From Stigmatella ashevillena (GTDB taxonomy: Bacteria; Myxococcota; Myxococcia; Myxococcales; Myxococcaceae), in NCBI RefSeq assembly GCF_028368975.1, contig NZ_JAQNDM010000002.1, positions 1,178,001 to 1,242,000 on the forward strand: a DNA stretch of 64,000 nucleotides, read 5' to 3'. Of the stretch, positions 35,523 through 45,813 are shown in pieces; position 1 is the first letter of the stretch; each line of letters opens with the position of its first letter. A program made the position numbers and the translations under genes. The notes under the pieces are model-generated. The model was not told the origin of the DNA, did no database searches, and saw nothing but the letters and a program-made list of their open reading frames with translations.

Positions 35523-38500
35523 TCAGGTGAGTGGCAGCTCCAATGTCGCCACGGCGCCCTTGCCCAGGCCCTCGCTCTCCAGCATGAGGTTCCCTCCCAG
35601 CAACTGCGCCGCCAGCGCACTCGAGTGCAGGCCGAAGCCGTGGCCGTCCTCGCGCGTGGTAAAACCATGCGTGAAGAGGTTCGGCCGCGTCTCGGGCGCG
35701 ATGCCCATCCCATTGTCCACCACCTGGATGCGCGCCCGCGCCCCTTTCACCCCCAGCCGCACGAGCATGTGGCGCTGTCCCTCGGGCAGCGCGCTCAGCG
35801 CGTACTTCGCATTGCTGAAAAGGTTGATGAGGATCTGTAGCACCTTGTGTTTGTCCACCTTCACCCGGGGAACCGGGGACAATTCCCGCTGGACAGACAC
35901 GCCGTGCCGCTGCAGCGCCACCATCTGGATGCGCAAGGCATCATCGACGAGCTGGCCAAGGTCGCACTCCTCCGTGAGCAGCGACGTCCTGGCGTAGATC
36001 TGTTGCACCTGGACAATGGCGCGGATGTGCTCGACGTGCTGGCCCATCGCATCCAAGTCCCCCAGCAGCTGGGTCTGCTCACGCACCAGTTCGTCGGACA
36101 ATGCCGACAGGTATTCGGGCAGGTGCCCGCCACGCGCCCCCAGCGCCAAGAAGGCTGCCAGGGACTCGCGGTGCTCCAACAGCAGGGCCGTGGCCTGCTT
36201 CAACCGGCTCACGCGCGAGGCACCCACCGCCTTGTGCATCGTCTCCAGGTTGATGACGGCGCTGGTCAGCACATTGCCCACGTTGTGCAGCACGTTGGAG
36301 GCCACCTCGGACATCCCCACCTCGCGCGCCGTGTCCACCAGCCGGGCCTGGGCTTGCTTCAGCTCGTGCGTGCGCTCCTCCACCCGCCGCTCCAGCTCAT
36401 CGTTGGCCTGGCGCAGCTCCCCCTTGGCGCGCTGCACATCCGCATACAGCCGCGCGTTTTCGATGGAGATGGCTGCCTGCGAGGCGATGTACCCCAGCAG
36501 CGTCAGGCGCGCGGGGCTGAAGGCGTTGGTGGCCAGGTTGTTCTCCAGGTACAGCACTCCGGAGAAGTGCTCCTGACGCATCAGTGGCAGGCACAGCACC
36601 GAGCGCACCCCGCCGCGCTCCAGGTAGGCGTCGGACGAGAACGGATGGGAGAGGGAGGCGTCACCGATGAGCACGGGCTCGCGGGTGCGCCGGACATACG
36701 CGAGGATCGTCCACGGCAACGCGGGGACCTCCTCTCCCGAGGGAACAATCGGGCTGCCCGGGATGCCACTGGAGGTGGCCGCCACCGTGAGCGTGTCCCC
36801 GTCTGGCAACAACAAGGTACCGCGCTGGGCGCCCGCATTCTCGATGGCCGCCCGCAGCAACGTGGTCACCAGCCGCTCCAGGACAATCTCTCCTGAGATG
36901 GCCTGCTGAGCCTTCACCACCGTGAGCGCGTCGATCCAGGCCGCGTCCGTACTGCTGGTATCGGTGCCTCCCGGAGCGGGTGAGGCGACGAGGTGGGGCC
37001 ACTGGGCATCCAGGTGCTGCACCTTGCCCAGGGCGCCCCAGTGCAGGTAGGCGGCCCGGGCCTCGCGCGCGAAAGCATCGGCGGTGAGGGGCGACTGCCT
37101 CGCACGCCAGAAGTTCGCCGCCAATTCGCTGGCCAGCCCCACGTGGTGGACGGCGCCATTCTGGCGGGCCAGGCGGATGGCCTCCTCGTAGGAGCGCATC
37201 GCCTCCTCCGAGCGCCCCTCGATGCGCGCCAACTCACCCGCCACCATGCGCTCGGTGGCGAGGAAGTTCTCGGGACAGTTCGCGGCCCACTCCGCGAGCT
37301 GCTCACGGTGCCCAGAGATGTCCTCGAGAAACTGCCGCTGCTCCTCCGGCGTTGCCCGCTCGAAGCACGCGGCCAAGGTCAGGGCGCGGTAGAGGTGGTG
37401 TTCTCTCCAGGAGATGCTGCCCTTCATGGACCACAGGAGCCCGGCCGACTTTTCCGCTGCTTCCCGGGCCTCTGCGTAGGAGCCACACATGAAGCGCGAC
37501 TGGAGCTTGAGAATCCAGTACTCGCACCGCACGGTGCTCATGCGCGAGGGCGTCAGCTTGGCCTCGAAGGACTGCTCATCGAAGCCGTCCCCGCTCATCG
37601 TGTTGAACGAGAGCGAGCGCCCGCGCAGTTGCTGGACGTAGCGCCAGGTGGACATGAACAAGTCCTGCGCATCCGGAGTCCCAGCCTGACGCACGAACGC
37701 GCTGCGTCTGATCGCGCTCTGGTGGGTCTCATCGAGGTTCTGTCCCATGGCAAGGCACACATCCATGAGGGAGACGCAGCTGTAGCTGGCGACCACGAAG
37801 TCTCCTGACTGGAGACCGTGCTCGAAGCCGTTCTGGAGGAGCTCCTGCGAGACGGACAGAGGCTGGTTCCAATTGCTGCTGAGATGCAGGCACAGGAGCA
37901 TGGTCGCCCGGTAGGCCGTCAGGTCGTACCGCTCGACGAACGCTCGGGCGAGCAGGCACAAGGCATGGCCTTCCCGGTACCTTTTGAAGGAAGATCCGGA
38001 CACCGCCCCGAGCCAGCTGAATCCAGGCACTGCCTCTTCCGTAAAACCGTGGCGAAGGGTGAGCGAGACCATCCGGCACAGGACGACGATGAGCAGGTGG
38101 TTGTCGGTGATGTAAGCCGATCCGTAGAGCGCGCTGAGGGCGCTCATCACCACCTTCATGTCCGGGTCGGTCATGAGGGGCACGCCGATGAAACTCTCGA
38201 TGGACTGCTGCCCGATCAACGCCTCCATCTCCCCGTGGGCGGCTTCGACTTCCTCCCGGGTGGGGTGCGGTGACATGGGCATGCCCAGGCGCTCCAAGCA
38301 CTCCAGCATGCACGTCACGGCCCCCTGGATTTCGCCCACCGCCAGACAGAGGGTGCGCTTCAGGCTGTAGGCAGCCGTGGAGTCCTCACGGGTCCGCGCC
38401 CGGGAGAGGAGTTCCTCCACCAAGCGGCGCGCCTCAGCGATGTTGCCGCTCTGCAACTCGCACTTTGCCCGAGCGAGCCGCACCCTGAAAGCCAGCCCGT

Positions 38501-40808
38501 AGTCCGTCTCCCAGGCATCTCCTGGGATGAGCGCGAAGGCCGCCGTGAGGTAGGCAATGGCAGGGCGGTGCGCCACCGCCGCGGCGGCCTTCTTGCCCGC
38601 CTCCGCGTTGAGCCGTGCCACCTGGTGCCGCTCCTCGGGCTCGTCGATCAGGTCCGCCCCCGCGTTGAGCTGACTCAGCACGTCGAAGATTGTTTCGCCC
38701 ACCTCCGCCCTGGACAGGTTGGTGAGCAGCAACCGGCCGATGCGCAGGTGGACGGCCTTGCGCTCCGTCTCGGAGAGGAGGGCGTGCGCCGCCTGCTGGA
38801 TGCGGTCGTGGAGGAAGCGGTACTGCGCCAGGCCCACGCGCGCCAGCATCCCCTCTTGGAACGCGGGTTCGAGCCCCTGCTCCACCTCTGCGCGATCCTC
38901 CTGCCCGGCGAGTGTGCCCAGCACCGAGGCCGAGAAGACATTGCCCACACAGGCCGCCAGCCGGAGCAAGTGCTGCGTCCCAACGGGAAACTGGCGCAGC
39001 TTGTCCACCATGAAGTGGACGACATTGTCCGAGTAGCCCCGAGCCTGGACTCCCTGGGCATCCCACCACCACCCCCCGGGGATTCGTACCAGCAAGCCCT
39101 CCTGGTTCAGCGTCACCATCCACTGAAGCAGGAAGAAGGGGTTTCCCCCCGTCTTTTCGTGCGACAGCACCGCGAGCGGCCCGGCGACATCCGCACTCAC
39201 GCCCGGGAGCATATCGGCCACGAGCTGTGCCACCTGTTCCAGGTTCAGCGGTTCCAGTTGGATGCTGGTCACCGGCACCCCCGCCTTGCGCACCGCTTCC
39301 AGCACCGGCGTCAGCGGGTGGGTGGGGCTCACCTCGTTGTCACGGTAGGCGCCGATCCACAGCACCGGAGGCGTCTCCGGCTGGGACAGCAACTGCTGGA
39401 TGAGCTTGAGGCTGGCCAGGTCCGCCCACTGCAGATCATCCAGGAACATCACCAGCGGATGCGCGGAGGTGGCGAACACCTGGAGGAACTTCCACACCAC
39501 CCGGTGAAGGCGATGTCTCGTCTCGTTGGGAGGCAATGCCTGGAGCGGCGGCTGTGGGCCCACCAAGACCTCCAGCTGCGGCACCAGGTCCACGAGCGCC
39601 TGGCCATCTCCCTCCCAGCCCTGAAGCACCCGCTCGCGCCACCTCGCCAGTTCCTCATCGGAGCCCGCGAGCAGCTGCTGCACCAACCCGCGAATGGCCT
39701 GTGCCAGGGTGGCGTAGGGAATGTCTCGCTGGAACTGGTCGAACTTGCCTCGAAGGAAGAACCCACGCCGCTGCACCACCGGCTTGTGCAGCTCTTGCAC
39801 CACCGAGGACTTGCCGATGCCCGAGTAGCCGCTGACCAGGAACAGCTCCGGCCTGCCGGTCTGGACCACCCGTTCGAAGCCCTGGATCAACGAGGAGACC
39901 TGGGCCTCACGCCCATAGAACCGCTGGGGCAATTGGAACTGGTGGGAGGTGTCATGTGCGCCGGGAATGAACCCTTCCAGCGCGCCATGGCCCAACGCCT
40001 CACGGCACTGCTCGAGGTCTGCCGTCAGCCCTTCCGCGCTCTGGTAGCGCTCCTCCGCCACCTTGGCCAGCAGCTTCATGACGATGGCCGACAAGGCCGA
40101 CGGCACCTCGGGGTTGAGCTCGTGCGGCGGCCTCGGAGACTGGGCCATGTGCGCGTGGAACCACTCGAGCGCATCCCTGCCCTGAAACGGCCGCTGCCCC
40201 GTGAGCAGTTCGTAGAGCGTCACACCCAGTGAATAGAAATCCGTCCGGTAGTCCACCGCCCGGTTCATCCGCCCGGTCTGCTCGGGGGACATGTACGCCA
40301 GCGTTCCTTCGATCTGGTGGGCCGGCGCCGCCTCCAGGTGTTCCACCTTCTGCAGCGTGGCCACCCCGAAATCGATCAGGCGCGCCTGCCCGGACGGCTC
40401 AAGGATGATGTTGGAGGGCTTGATGTCCTTGTGGATGACGTTGTGGCAGTGGATTTCCGCCAGGGTCGAGGCCAGGGAGATGGCCACACCCAGGCACCGC
40501 GAGACACCCAACGGTTGGCCCACGGACTCGGACAGGGGCTCGCCAAGCACCTTCTCCAACAGAAGCACCGGCCGCTCGCGGATCCGCTCGCAGGAGTAGG
40601 GCTTGGCCACGCCGCGCACCGCGTGGAGCCGCTGCAGGATTCCAAACTCGCGCCGGTAGCGCTCGCGCTCGTTGGGGCCCGGCGTGGAGGCGATCGGCGT
40701 CTTGAGGATGACGGGCAGCCCATCCGCCTCACGCACCGCCTGGAAGAGCACGTTGGAGCCTGTCGCTCGAATCGTGCCCAGCACCTTGTAGCCCGGAATG
40801 TCCAACAT
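35523..40808 (-). CDS. Ser/Thr kinase - ATPase - GAF - histidine kinase hybrid
   Basis: 1761 residues. The N-terminal kinase covers about 1-270 (VIHKDIKPSN near 127, LIDFGVATL), though its glycine loop (GTIRATGSNVLFQA) is atypical. An AAA/STAND-type ATPase follows at about 290-650 (FYGREAQVSSLIQGF, SGYSGIGKSSVVQEL, MFLDDLQWADLASL), then a long helical repeat region. GAF is at about 1320-1480. The C-terminal histidine kinase has phospho-acceptor His near 1506 in NVLHNVGNVL, N box NLFSNAKYAL, DNGMGIAP and GFGLHSSALAA. No TM helix is evident. This trifunctional architecture is known and common in myxobacteria and cyanobacteria; no response regulator is adjacent. Confidence 0.9.
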   Translation of the reverse strand: MLDIPGYKVLGTIRATGSNVLFQAVREADGLPVILKTPIASTPGPNERERYRREFGILQRLHAVRGVAKPYSCERIRERPVLLLEKVLGEPLSESVGQPLGVSRCLGVAISLASTLAEIHCHNVIHKDIKPSNIILEPSGQARLIDFGVATLQKVEHLEAAPAHQIEGTLAYMSPEQTGRMNRAVDYRTDFYSLGVTLYELLTGQRPFQGRDALEWFHAHMAQSPRPPHELNPEVPSALSAIVMKLLAKVAEERYQSAEGLTADLEQCREALGHGALEGFIPGAHDTSHQFQLPQRFYGREAQVSSLIQGFERVVQTGRPELFLVSGYSGIGKSSVVQELHKPVVQRRGFFLRGKFDQFQRDIPYATLAQAIRGLVQQLLAGSDEELARWRERVLQGWEGDGQALVDLVPQLEVLVGPQPPLQALPPNETRHRLHRVVWKFLQVFATSAHPLVMFLDDLQWADLASLKLIQQLLSQPETPPVLWIGAYRDNEVSPTHPLTPVLEAVRKAGVPVTSIQLEPLNLEQVAQLVADMLPGVSADVAGPLAVLSHEKTGGNPFFLLQWMVTLNQEGLLVRIPGGWWWDAQGVQARGYSDNVVHFMVDKLRQFPVGTQHLLRLAACVGNVFSASVLGTLAGQEDRAEVEQGLEPAFQEGMLARVGLAQYRFLHDRIQQAAHALLSETERKAVHLRIGRLLLTNLSRAEVGETIFDVLSQLNAGADLIDEPEERHQVARLNAEAGKKAAAAVAHRPAIAYLTAAFALIPGDAWETDYGLAFRVRLARAKCELQSGNIAEARRLVEELLSRARTREDSTAAYSLKRTLCLAVGEIQGAVTCMLECLERLGMPMSPHPTREEVEAAHGEMEALIGQQSIESFIGVPLMTDPDMKVVMSALSALYGSAYITDNHLLIVVLCRMVSLTLRHGFTEEAVPGFSWLGAVSGSSFKRYREGHALCLLARAFVERYDLTAYRATMLLCLHLSSNWNQPLSVSQELLQNGFEHGLQSGDFVVASYSCVSLMDVCLAMGQNLDETHQSAIRRSAFVRQAGTPDAQDLFMSTWRYVQQLRGRSLSFNTMSGDGFDEQSFEAKLTPSRMSTVRCEYWILKLQSRFMCGSYAEAREAAEKSAGLLWSMKGSISWREHHLYRALTLAACFERATPEEQRQFLEDISGHREQLAEWAANCPENFLATERMVAGELARIEGRSEEAMRSYEEAIRLARQNGAVHHVGLASELAANFWRARQSPLTADAFAREARAAYLHWGALGKVQHLDAQWPHLVASPAPGGTDTSSTDAAWIDALTVVKAQQAISGEIVLERLVTTLLRAAIENAGAQRGTLLLPDGDTLTVAATSSGIPGSPIVPSGEEVPALPWTILAYVRRTREPVLIGDASLSHPFSSDAYLERGGVRSVLCLPLMRQEHFSGVLYLENNLATNAFSPARLTLLGYIASQAAISIENARLYADVQRAKGELRQANDELERRVEERTHELKQAQARLVDTAREVGMSEVASNVLHNVGNVLTSAVINLETMHKAVGASRVSRLKQATALLLEHRESLAAFLALGARGGHLPEYLSALSDELVREQTQLLGDLDAMGQHVEHIRAIVQVQQIYARTSLLTEECDLGQLVDDALRIQMVALQRHGVSVQRELSPVPRVKVDKHKVLQILINLFSNAKYALSALPEGQRHMLVRLGVKGARARIQVVDNGMGIAPETRPNLFTHGFTTREDGHGFGLHSSALAAQLLGGNLMLESEGLGKGAVATLELPLT

Positions 40809-40973
40809 GGATGAGATCTCCAGCGGACATGACGGGCCTCTCCCTCATTGCCTCCGCACCCAGAACCGTACCCGTTCGCAACACGGTCTGGACGGACAAC
40901 GTTCTCCTGAGGCACCCGGGGGCTGATGCCTCGCGCGCCCGGGCTGGGACCGCGGGGCCCCATGCCTGTCTGC

Positions 40974-41876
40974 TTACGCGCGGGGATGGGCCGCGTCGTA
41001 GACCTGCTGGAGTTGCTCCACGGTGACGTGGGTATAGCGCTGCGTCGTGGACAGGCTGGCGTGCCCCAACAGCTCCTGGATGCTGCGCACGTCCGCGCCT
41101 CCCCCCAGCAGGTGCGTGGCGAACGAGTGGCGCAGCGCGTGCGGGCTCACCTTGCGCGTCAGGGCGCACTTCACCACGTAGGTGTCCAGGTGCCGGGCGA
41201 TGCTGCGCGGCGTCAGGCGTCCGCCCCGGTAGTTGAGGAACATCGCCTCCGGGTCCTGCCCCGCATGCGCCGTGGCCAACAGCTCCCCGCGCCGCGCCAG
41301 GTAGGCCTCCAGCGCCCGGATCGAGGGCTCGTTGACCGGGCACAGGCGCTCCTTGCTGCCCTTGCCCATCACCCGGACGATGCGCCCGCTTCGATCCACG
41401 TCCAGCAGGTTCAGTCCGCACAGCTCGCTGATGCGAAGGCCGCCGCCGTAGAGGATCTCCAGGATGGCCCGGTCCCTCAGGCCCAGCACCGTCTTGAGCG
41501 AGGGCATCTCCAGGATGGCAAAGACTTCGTCCACCGGGAGCACCTTGGGCAGGCTCTTGGGCAACTTCGGACTCTTCACCAGCTTCGCCGGACTGGCCGA
41601 GAGAAGCTTCTGGCGCACCAGGTACTTGTAGAAGGACTTGATGCTCGCCAGCCGCCGTCCACGGCTTGAGGGCGCGTGATCCACCGCCAACGTGCCCAGG
41701 TACCCTCGGATCGCCGCATGCGAGCCCGCCAGCAGCGTGAGCTTCATCGTGCCGACGAGGTACTTCTCGAAGTCGACCAGATCGATGAGGTAGTTGCGCA
41801 CCGTGTGCGGGGACGATCCCTTCTCGTGCTCGAGGTGGATCCGGAACTTCTCCAGCAGTGGCGACAGCGGCTCCAT
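40974..41876 (-). CDS. xerC: Tyrosine recombinase XerC
   Basis: 300 residues from the ATG at 41876. The N-terminal SAM-like domain is LLEKFRIHLEHEKGSSPHTVRNYLIDL. The catalytic domain holds Arg in GGLRISELCGL, the His-x-x-Arg of SPHALRHSFATHLL, the His of QELLGHASL and the nucleophile Tyr in TTQRYTHV. It resolves chromosome dimers at dif with XerD. Placed between the trmFO block and (26 kb away) hslV, it keeps the order known from Firmicutes. Confidence 0.93.
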   Translation of the reverse strand: MEPLSPLLEKFRIHLEHEKGSSPHTVRNYLIDLVDFEKYLVGTMKLTLLAGSHAAIRGYLGTLAVDHAPSSRGRRLASIKSFYKYLVRQKLLSASPAKLVKSPKLPKSLPKVLPVDEVFAILEMPSLKTVLGLRDRAILEILYGGGLRISELCGLNLLDVDRSGRIVRVMGKGSKERLCPVNEPSIRALEAYLARRGELLATAHAGQDPEAMFLNYRGGRLTPRSIARHLDTYVVKCALTRKVSPHALRHSFATHLLGGGADVRSIQELLGHASLSTTQRYTHVTVEQLQQVYDAAHPRA

Positions 41877-41919
41877 GCCCTGAAGCGTAGACGGCTTCAC
41901 GCCGCCCGCAAGCTTCCCC

Positions 41920-42426
41920 TCACGCGGCGATGCTGCGCATGAACCGGAAGTGCACGCCCTTGGGGCGGACGCGCGGGGACATCGGCGTCGCCACCGGCGC
42001 ATTGCCCAGGAGCACCGAGGCGAAGAGCTTCTCCGCCGTGGGACGGCTCATCGCCATGCGCTCGGCCAACTGCGTATACGTGAACGTGTGCACCAGGCCG
42101 CCGCTCATCACGTAGAACTGGAGCTGCGCCAGCTTCACGCCCCGCGCCACGTGCGTGTACTCACGCAAAAAGCCGCTCTGCGTGCCGAAGGTGGCCGGCC
42201 CCTCGGACACCAACTGGAACTGCTCCGTCACCTTGTGCAGCATCGGCAGCACCCGCGCCGCGTGCCGCTCCAGCGACTCGCGCGGGGCCGACGGCTCGGA
42301 GGACACCGCCAGGCTGCTGCGGAACCCCTTCTCCATCGGTCCCACCGCGACAATCTGCGTCGCGTCCGACCAGCCCTCCGGCAGTGACATCCGCAGGTTG
42401 CCGTGCTGCATCGTTCGCGAGCTCAT
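41920..42426 (-). CDS. DcrB/DUF1795-like protein
   Basis: 168 residues from the ATG at 42426. LRMSLPEGWSDATQIVAVGP, FRSSLAVSSEP, SGFLREYTHVARGVKLAQLQFYVM and VHTFTYTQLAERMAMSRPTAEKLFASV fit the DcrB-related (DUF1795) fold seen beside type VI and envelope genes. No signal peptide. It ends 43 bases before xerC and is probably co-transcribed. Role unknown. Confidence 0.65.
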   Translation of the reverse strand: MSSRTMQHGNLRMSLPEGWSDATQIVAVGPMEKGFRSSLAVSSEPSAPRESLERHAARVLPMLHKVTEQFQLVSEGPATFGTQSGFLREYTHVARGVKLAQLQFYVMSGGLVHTFTYTQLAERMAMSRPTAEKLFASVLLGNAPVATPMSPRVRPKGVHFRFMRSIAA

Positions 42427-42524
42427 GGGCGTGTCCTTCCAATCTGGGCCGAAGGGTCCGCCCGATCCTCCGTGGCGGCCTTTTATCCACATTGTCGCAC
42501 CATGTGCTCGTTTGTTTCCTGTGC

Positions 42525-42583
42525 ACCTACCTTATTTCCTCTATACCTACCTTAGAAGACAAGAAAGCAGGTTACCTACATTA
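42525..42583. promoter_or_regulatory. Three direct repeats ACCTACcTTA in an AT-rich gap
   Basis: ACCTACCTTA occurs at 42525-42534 and 42545-42554, exactly 20 bases apart (two helical turns). A variant, ACCTACATTA, is at 42574-42583, where the surrounding GTTACCTACATTAAC has GTTA/TAAC ends. The stretch 42483-42586 is strikingly AT-rich for this genome. It lies between the propeller gene's stop and the DcrB-like gene's start, both on minus, so it could be the DcrB-xerC control region. Confidence 0.5.
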
Positions 42584-42591
42584 ACCCACCC

Positions 42592-44193
42592 TTATGGCTG
42601 GGCGGGAGCGACGTACACGCCGGGAGCCGAGCCCTGTTGGACGAGGAAGACGACCCGCGAGTCTCCCTCCCCTGCGAAGTACGCGGGGATCTGCACCCGC
42701 TGCTCGAGCGTCTTCCGGGCCTGCGTCTTCACGTCGTAGACGGCCACGTCGTAGGCGTCTGAATCCATGCGCGCGTAGGAGACGAGGACGCGCTGGCCAT
42801 CCGTGGACAGCTTGTAGCTGAAGATGCCTTGAAGCCACGTGGCGGGCTCCGGCTGCGTCTTCGGAAGCGCCTGCGCCTTGAAATCGCACGCGCGGCCCTC
42901 CCGGATGCAGTTCGTCCGGAAGACGATCTCATGGTCCCCCGGCGTGAAGCCGTAGCCGAAGACGCCCGGGTGCACCTTCTCCGCTGCCTCCGCCCCCACC
43001 GGGTAGATCATCAGGTCCACCGAGTAGACGGGCTTGAGGAAGCGGGAGAGGAACGCCACGTACTTGCCCTCCGAGCCCCAGGTGAAGTTGGGGACGCGGT
43101 TGCCCACCTGCTTCGTCGTCCCATCCGGCAGTTGCACCACGCTCATCAGCCCCGCGCGCGCCGAAGGGTCATACCGCTCCAGGAAGCCCAGGGACTGGGA
43201 GTCCGGCGCGAAGGCGAACTCCTCCACCCGCTCTCCCACCTTGCGCCCGGCGCTCCCATTCGCGGGGCCCACGAACAGATCTCCCAGCTGCTCGGGCTTG
43301 CCGTTCTCCGTGCGCGCCAGCCACCGGCTGTCCGGCGAGAAACCGAACGCCTTCGTCCCCGTGGCCACCTGCCGGGGCTTCAGGTCCGCCACGTCCGCGA
43401 TGAACAAATCGTACATGCCGCGCACGGCCTCGCTGCGCACCTGCCACGCCACGTAGCGGCCGTCCTTGGACACCTCGTAGTCGCCGGCGTAGTCCCCCAG
43501 CTTGCGCGGGGCCTCCGCGGCCTGGGCCACCCGCACCGCCGCCAGTCCGCCCGCGGCCACCAGCTTGCGCTTGAAAAGCAGCACCTGGCCATCCGGGGTG
43601 AACTGGGCGGTGGACACCTCGCCGCCCACGTCCTGGAAGGGCCCCTTCGGCAAAGGCCCCATCTTCAGCACCCCGCCGTCCACGAAGGCCACCCGCTGTC
43701 CATCCGGGCTCGGCAGCATGTACGTCACGCTCTCGCCCAGCTTCACCGGCTCGGCGGTGGGATCCGTCAGGGACTGCGCGTACAGCGCGCCCGCCTGGAT
43801 GGCCGGGTTGTAGCCGCCCAGGAACAGCACGTGGCCCGGCTCCGGCGTGAAGAGCAGGCCGCCCGGCGCATTGGTGACGCCCTCCCCCACCTTGCGCGGC
43901 GTGCCCCCCGCTACCGGAACGAGGTACAGCTCCCCCAGCACCATCTGCGGGGGAATCCCGTCGAGCCGGGGCTTCTTCGCCTCCATCAGGTAGGTGAGGA
44001 ACTGCCCGTTCGGGCTCACACGCAGATCCGCCGCCCGCCCGGGGGCCAGCAGCGTCCCCATCCCGCCCACCAGCGCGCCCTTGCTCCGGCTCGGGGCAGC
44101 AGCGCCACTGCCGCCGTTGGCCTCCTCGCGCTTGCACCCCACACCGCAGAGCGCCACCAGCACGCCCAACATGACGAGACGACGAAACCGCAT
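42592..44193 (-). CDS. PD40/TolB-like beta-propeller lipoprotein
   Basis: 533 residues from the ATG at 44193; this ATG overlaps the trmFO stop as TGATG, so the two are translationally coupled. The signal LGVLVALCGVGC is a lipobox. The body repeats the WD40-like PD40 blade (DLRVSPNGQFLTYL, MLPSPDGQRVAFV, EVSKDGRYVAWQ, GFSPDSRWLART, AFAPDSQSLGFL). Such propellers are periplasmic interaction platforms. No enzyme domain is attached. Confidence 0.83.
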   Translation of the reverse strand: MRFRRLVMLGVLVALCGVGCKREEANGGSGAAAPSRSKGALVGGMGTLLAPGRAADLRVSPNGQFLTYLMEAKKPRLDGIPPQMVLGELYLVPVAGGTPRKVGEGVTNAPGGLLFTPEPGHVLFLGGYNPAIQAGALYAQSLTDPTAEPVKLGESVTYMLPSPDGQRVAFVDGGVLKMGPLPKGPFQDVGGEVSTAQFTPDGQVLLFKRKLVAAGGLAAVRVAQAAEAPRKLGDYAGDYEVSKDGRYVAWQVRSEAVRGMYDLFIADVADLKPRQVATGTKAFGFSPDSRWLARTENGKPEQLGDLFVGPANGSAGRKVGERVEEFAFAPDSQSLGFLERYDPSARAGLMSVVQLPDGTTKQVGNRVPNFTWGSEGKYVAFLSRFLKPVYSVDLMIYPVGAEAAEKVHPGVFGYGFTPGDHEIVFRTNCIREGRACDFKAQALPKTQPEPATWLQGIFSYKLSTDGQRVLVSYARMDSDAYDVAVYDVKTQARKTLEQRVQIPAYFAGEGDSRVVFLVQQGSAPGVYVAPAQP

Positions 44194-45548
44194 CACGCGC
44201 TCCTCTGCTGCAGAGACTGGGCAACCGCCACGGTGGGCAACCACGCGAGCAGATCCTCCTGGGCCCGCGCCGCGTACCGCGCCCGCTTGTCCGCCTTCTT
44301 CACCCGCCCAGGCAGCGGCGGGAACAGGCCGAAGATGATGTTCGACGGCTGGTGCGGGTAGTCCGGCGGGTGCGCCTCTCCCGTCACGTGCCGGTACAGC
44401 GAGCCCAAGGACGTGGTGGCCGGCGGCGGGACGAACTCGTGCCCTTGCAGCCGCGCATGCACCGCCAGCGCCGCCAGGTAGCCGCACGCCGAGGACTCCA
44501 CGTAGCCTTCCACGCCGGTAATCTGTCCCGCGAAGAACAGCCGCCGCTCCGCCTTCAGCGACAAGTCCTTCTCCAGCAGGCGCGGCGAGTCGATGAACGT
44601 GTTGCGGTGGATCTGCCCCATGCGCAGGAACTCCGCGTCCTTCAACCCGGGGATGCAGGTGGTGAAGATGCGCTTCTGCTCGCCCCACGTCAGCCGCGTC
44701 TGGAAGCCCACCATGTTCCACGCCGTGCCCGCCCGGTCCTCCATGCGCAGTTGCACCACCGCGTAGGGCGCCTGACCGGTGCGCGGGTCCATCAGCCCCA
44801 CGGGCTTCATGGGTCCAAATGCCAGGGTCTCGTCGCCACGCTCCGCCATCACTTCGATCGGTAGACAGCCTTCGAAGTATTTCGGTTCCTCGAAGCTGTG
44901 CGGCGTGAGCTTCTGGCCCGCCTTCACCTCGGCGATGAAGCGGTAGTACTCCTCGCGGTTCATCGGCAGGTTGAGGTAGTCGTCGCCATCACCCTTGCCG
45001 TAGCGGCTCTGCCGGAAGGCGATCTCCAGATCAATGGAGTCCCCGGAGACGATGGGCGCGATGGAGTCATAGAAGTAGAGCTTTTGCCCCACGTACCGCT
45101 CCAGCTCCCGGGTGAGCGCATCCGAGGTGAGCGGGCCCGTGGCCACCACCACCACCCCGTCCGGCAACGTCTCCACCTCGCCGCCCACCACCTCCACCAG
45201 CGGGTGCTCGCGCACCGCCTGCGTCACCGCGCCGGAGAACTGCTCCCGGTCCACCGCGAGCGCATCCCCGGCGGGCACCCGGTAGGTGTCCGCCCGGCCC
45301 AGGATGAGCGAGTCCACCGCGCGCAGCTCCGCGTGCAGCAACCCGATCGCGCTCTCGGGATTGTCCGAGCGGAAGGAGTTGGAGCACACCAGCTCGGCGA
45401 GCTGATCCGACTTGTGGGCCGGCGAGCGCTTCTGCGGCTTCATCTCCCGGAGCGTCACGGCCACCCCTCGCCGTGCGAGCTGCCAGGCGCACTCACTGCC
45501 CGCCAGCCCTCCACCAATCACTGTCACGCGCGGCTTCGCTTCCGGCAT
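44193..45548 (-). CDS. trmFO: TrmFO, folate/FAD-dependent tRNA m5U54 methyltransferase
   Basis: 451 residues. The ATG at 45548 has GAGGAG 6 bases upstream. The FAD site [18 protein letters not shown], the conserved Cys region [44 protein letters not shown] and [13 protein letters not shown] are TrmFO hallmarks. It makes ribothymidine at position 54 of tRNA from methylene-tetrahydrofolate. In Bacillus and relatives it sits between topA and xerC, the order partly kept here. Confidence 0.96.
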   Translation of the reverse strand: MPEAKPRVTVIGGGLAGSECAWQLARRGVAVTLREMKPQKRSPAHKSDQLAELVCSNSFRSDNPESAIGLLHAELRAVDSLILGRADTYRVPAGDALAVDREQFSGAVTQAVREHPLVEVVGGEVETLPDGVVVVATGPLTSDALTRELERYVGQKLYFYDSIAPIVSGDSIDLEIAFRQSRYGKGDGDDYLNLPMNREEYYRFIAEVKAGQKLTPHSFEEPKYFEGCLPIEVMAERGDETLAFGPMKPVGLMDPRTGQAPYAVVQLRMEDRAGTAWNMVGFQTRLTWGEQKRIFTTCIPGLKDAEFLRMGQIHRNTFIDSPRLLEKDLSLKAERRLFFAGQITGVEGYVESSACGYLAALAVHARLQGHEFVPPPATTSLGSLYRHVTGEAHPPDYPHQPSNIIFGLFPPLPGRVKKADKRARYAARAQEDLLAWLPTVAVAQSLQQRSA

Positions 45549-45813
45549 CTCTGGCTCCTCGGAGGGCCCCATCCAGCACCCGTCCGGACGCTGTTAGCAG
45601 GACTGCCCTCCCGTTTCCCAGCGGGGAAAACGCCCCTGGCTCCCCCCGTCCTCTGCCAGCACACGCCTGCCCGTCCGCCCACCAACCCAGCAGTTGGCTC
45701 CCGAGGGGGAGCCGGTTTCCCTACCTGCCGGGCACCCCTACGTTTCTCGCGTCCACCCAGCGGGAAGCAGCACCGATGAGCATGTTCACCTCGTGAGGGA
45801 GCAACGGCTGACC

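Noticed and set aside
42571-42585. GTTACCTACATTAAC as a dif site for XerC
   Set aside because: It lacks the 28-base two-arm dif architecture and is better explained as the third copy of the ACCTAC repeat.
45696-45713. Short hairpin GGCTCCC/GGGAGCC upstream of the DksA-like gene
   Set aside because: Only 7 bp, no T-run and no clear role; common by chance at this GC content.
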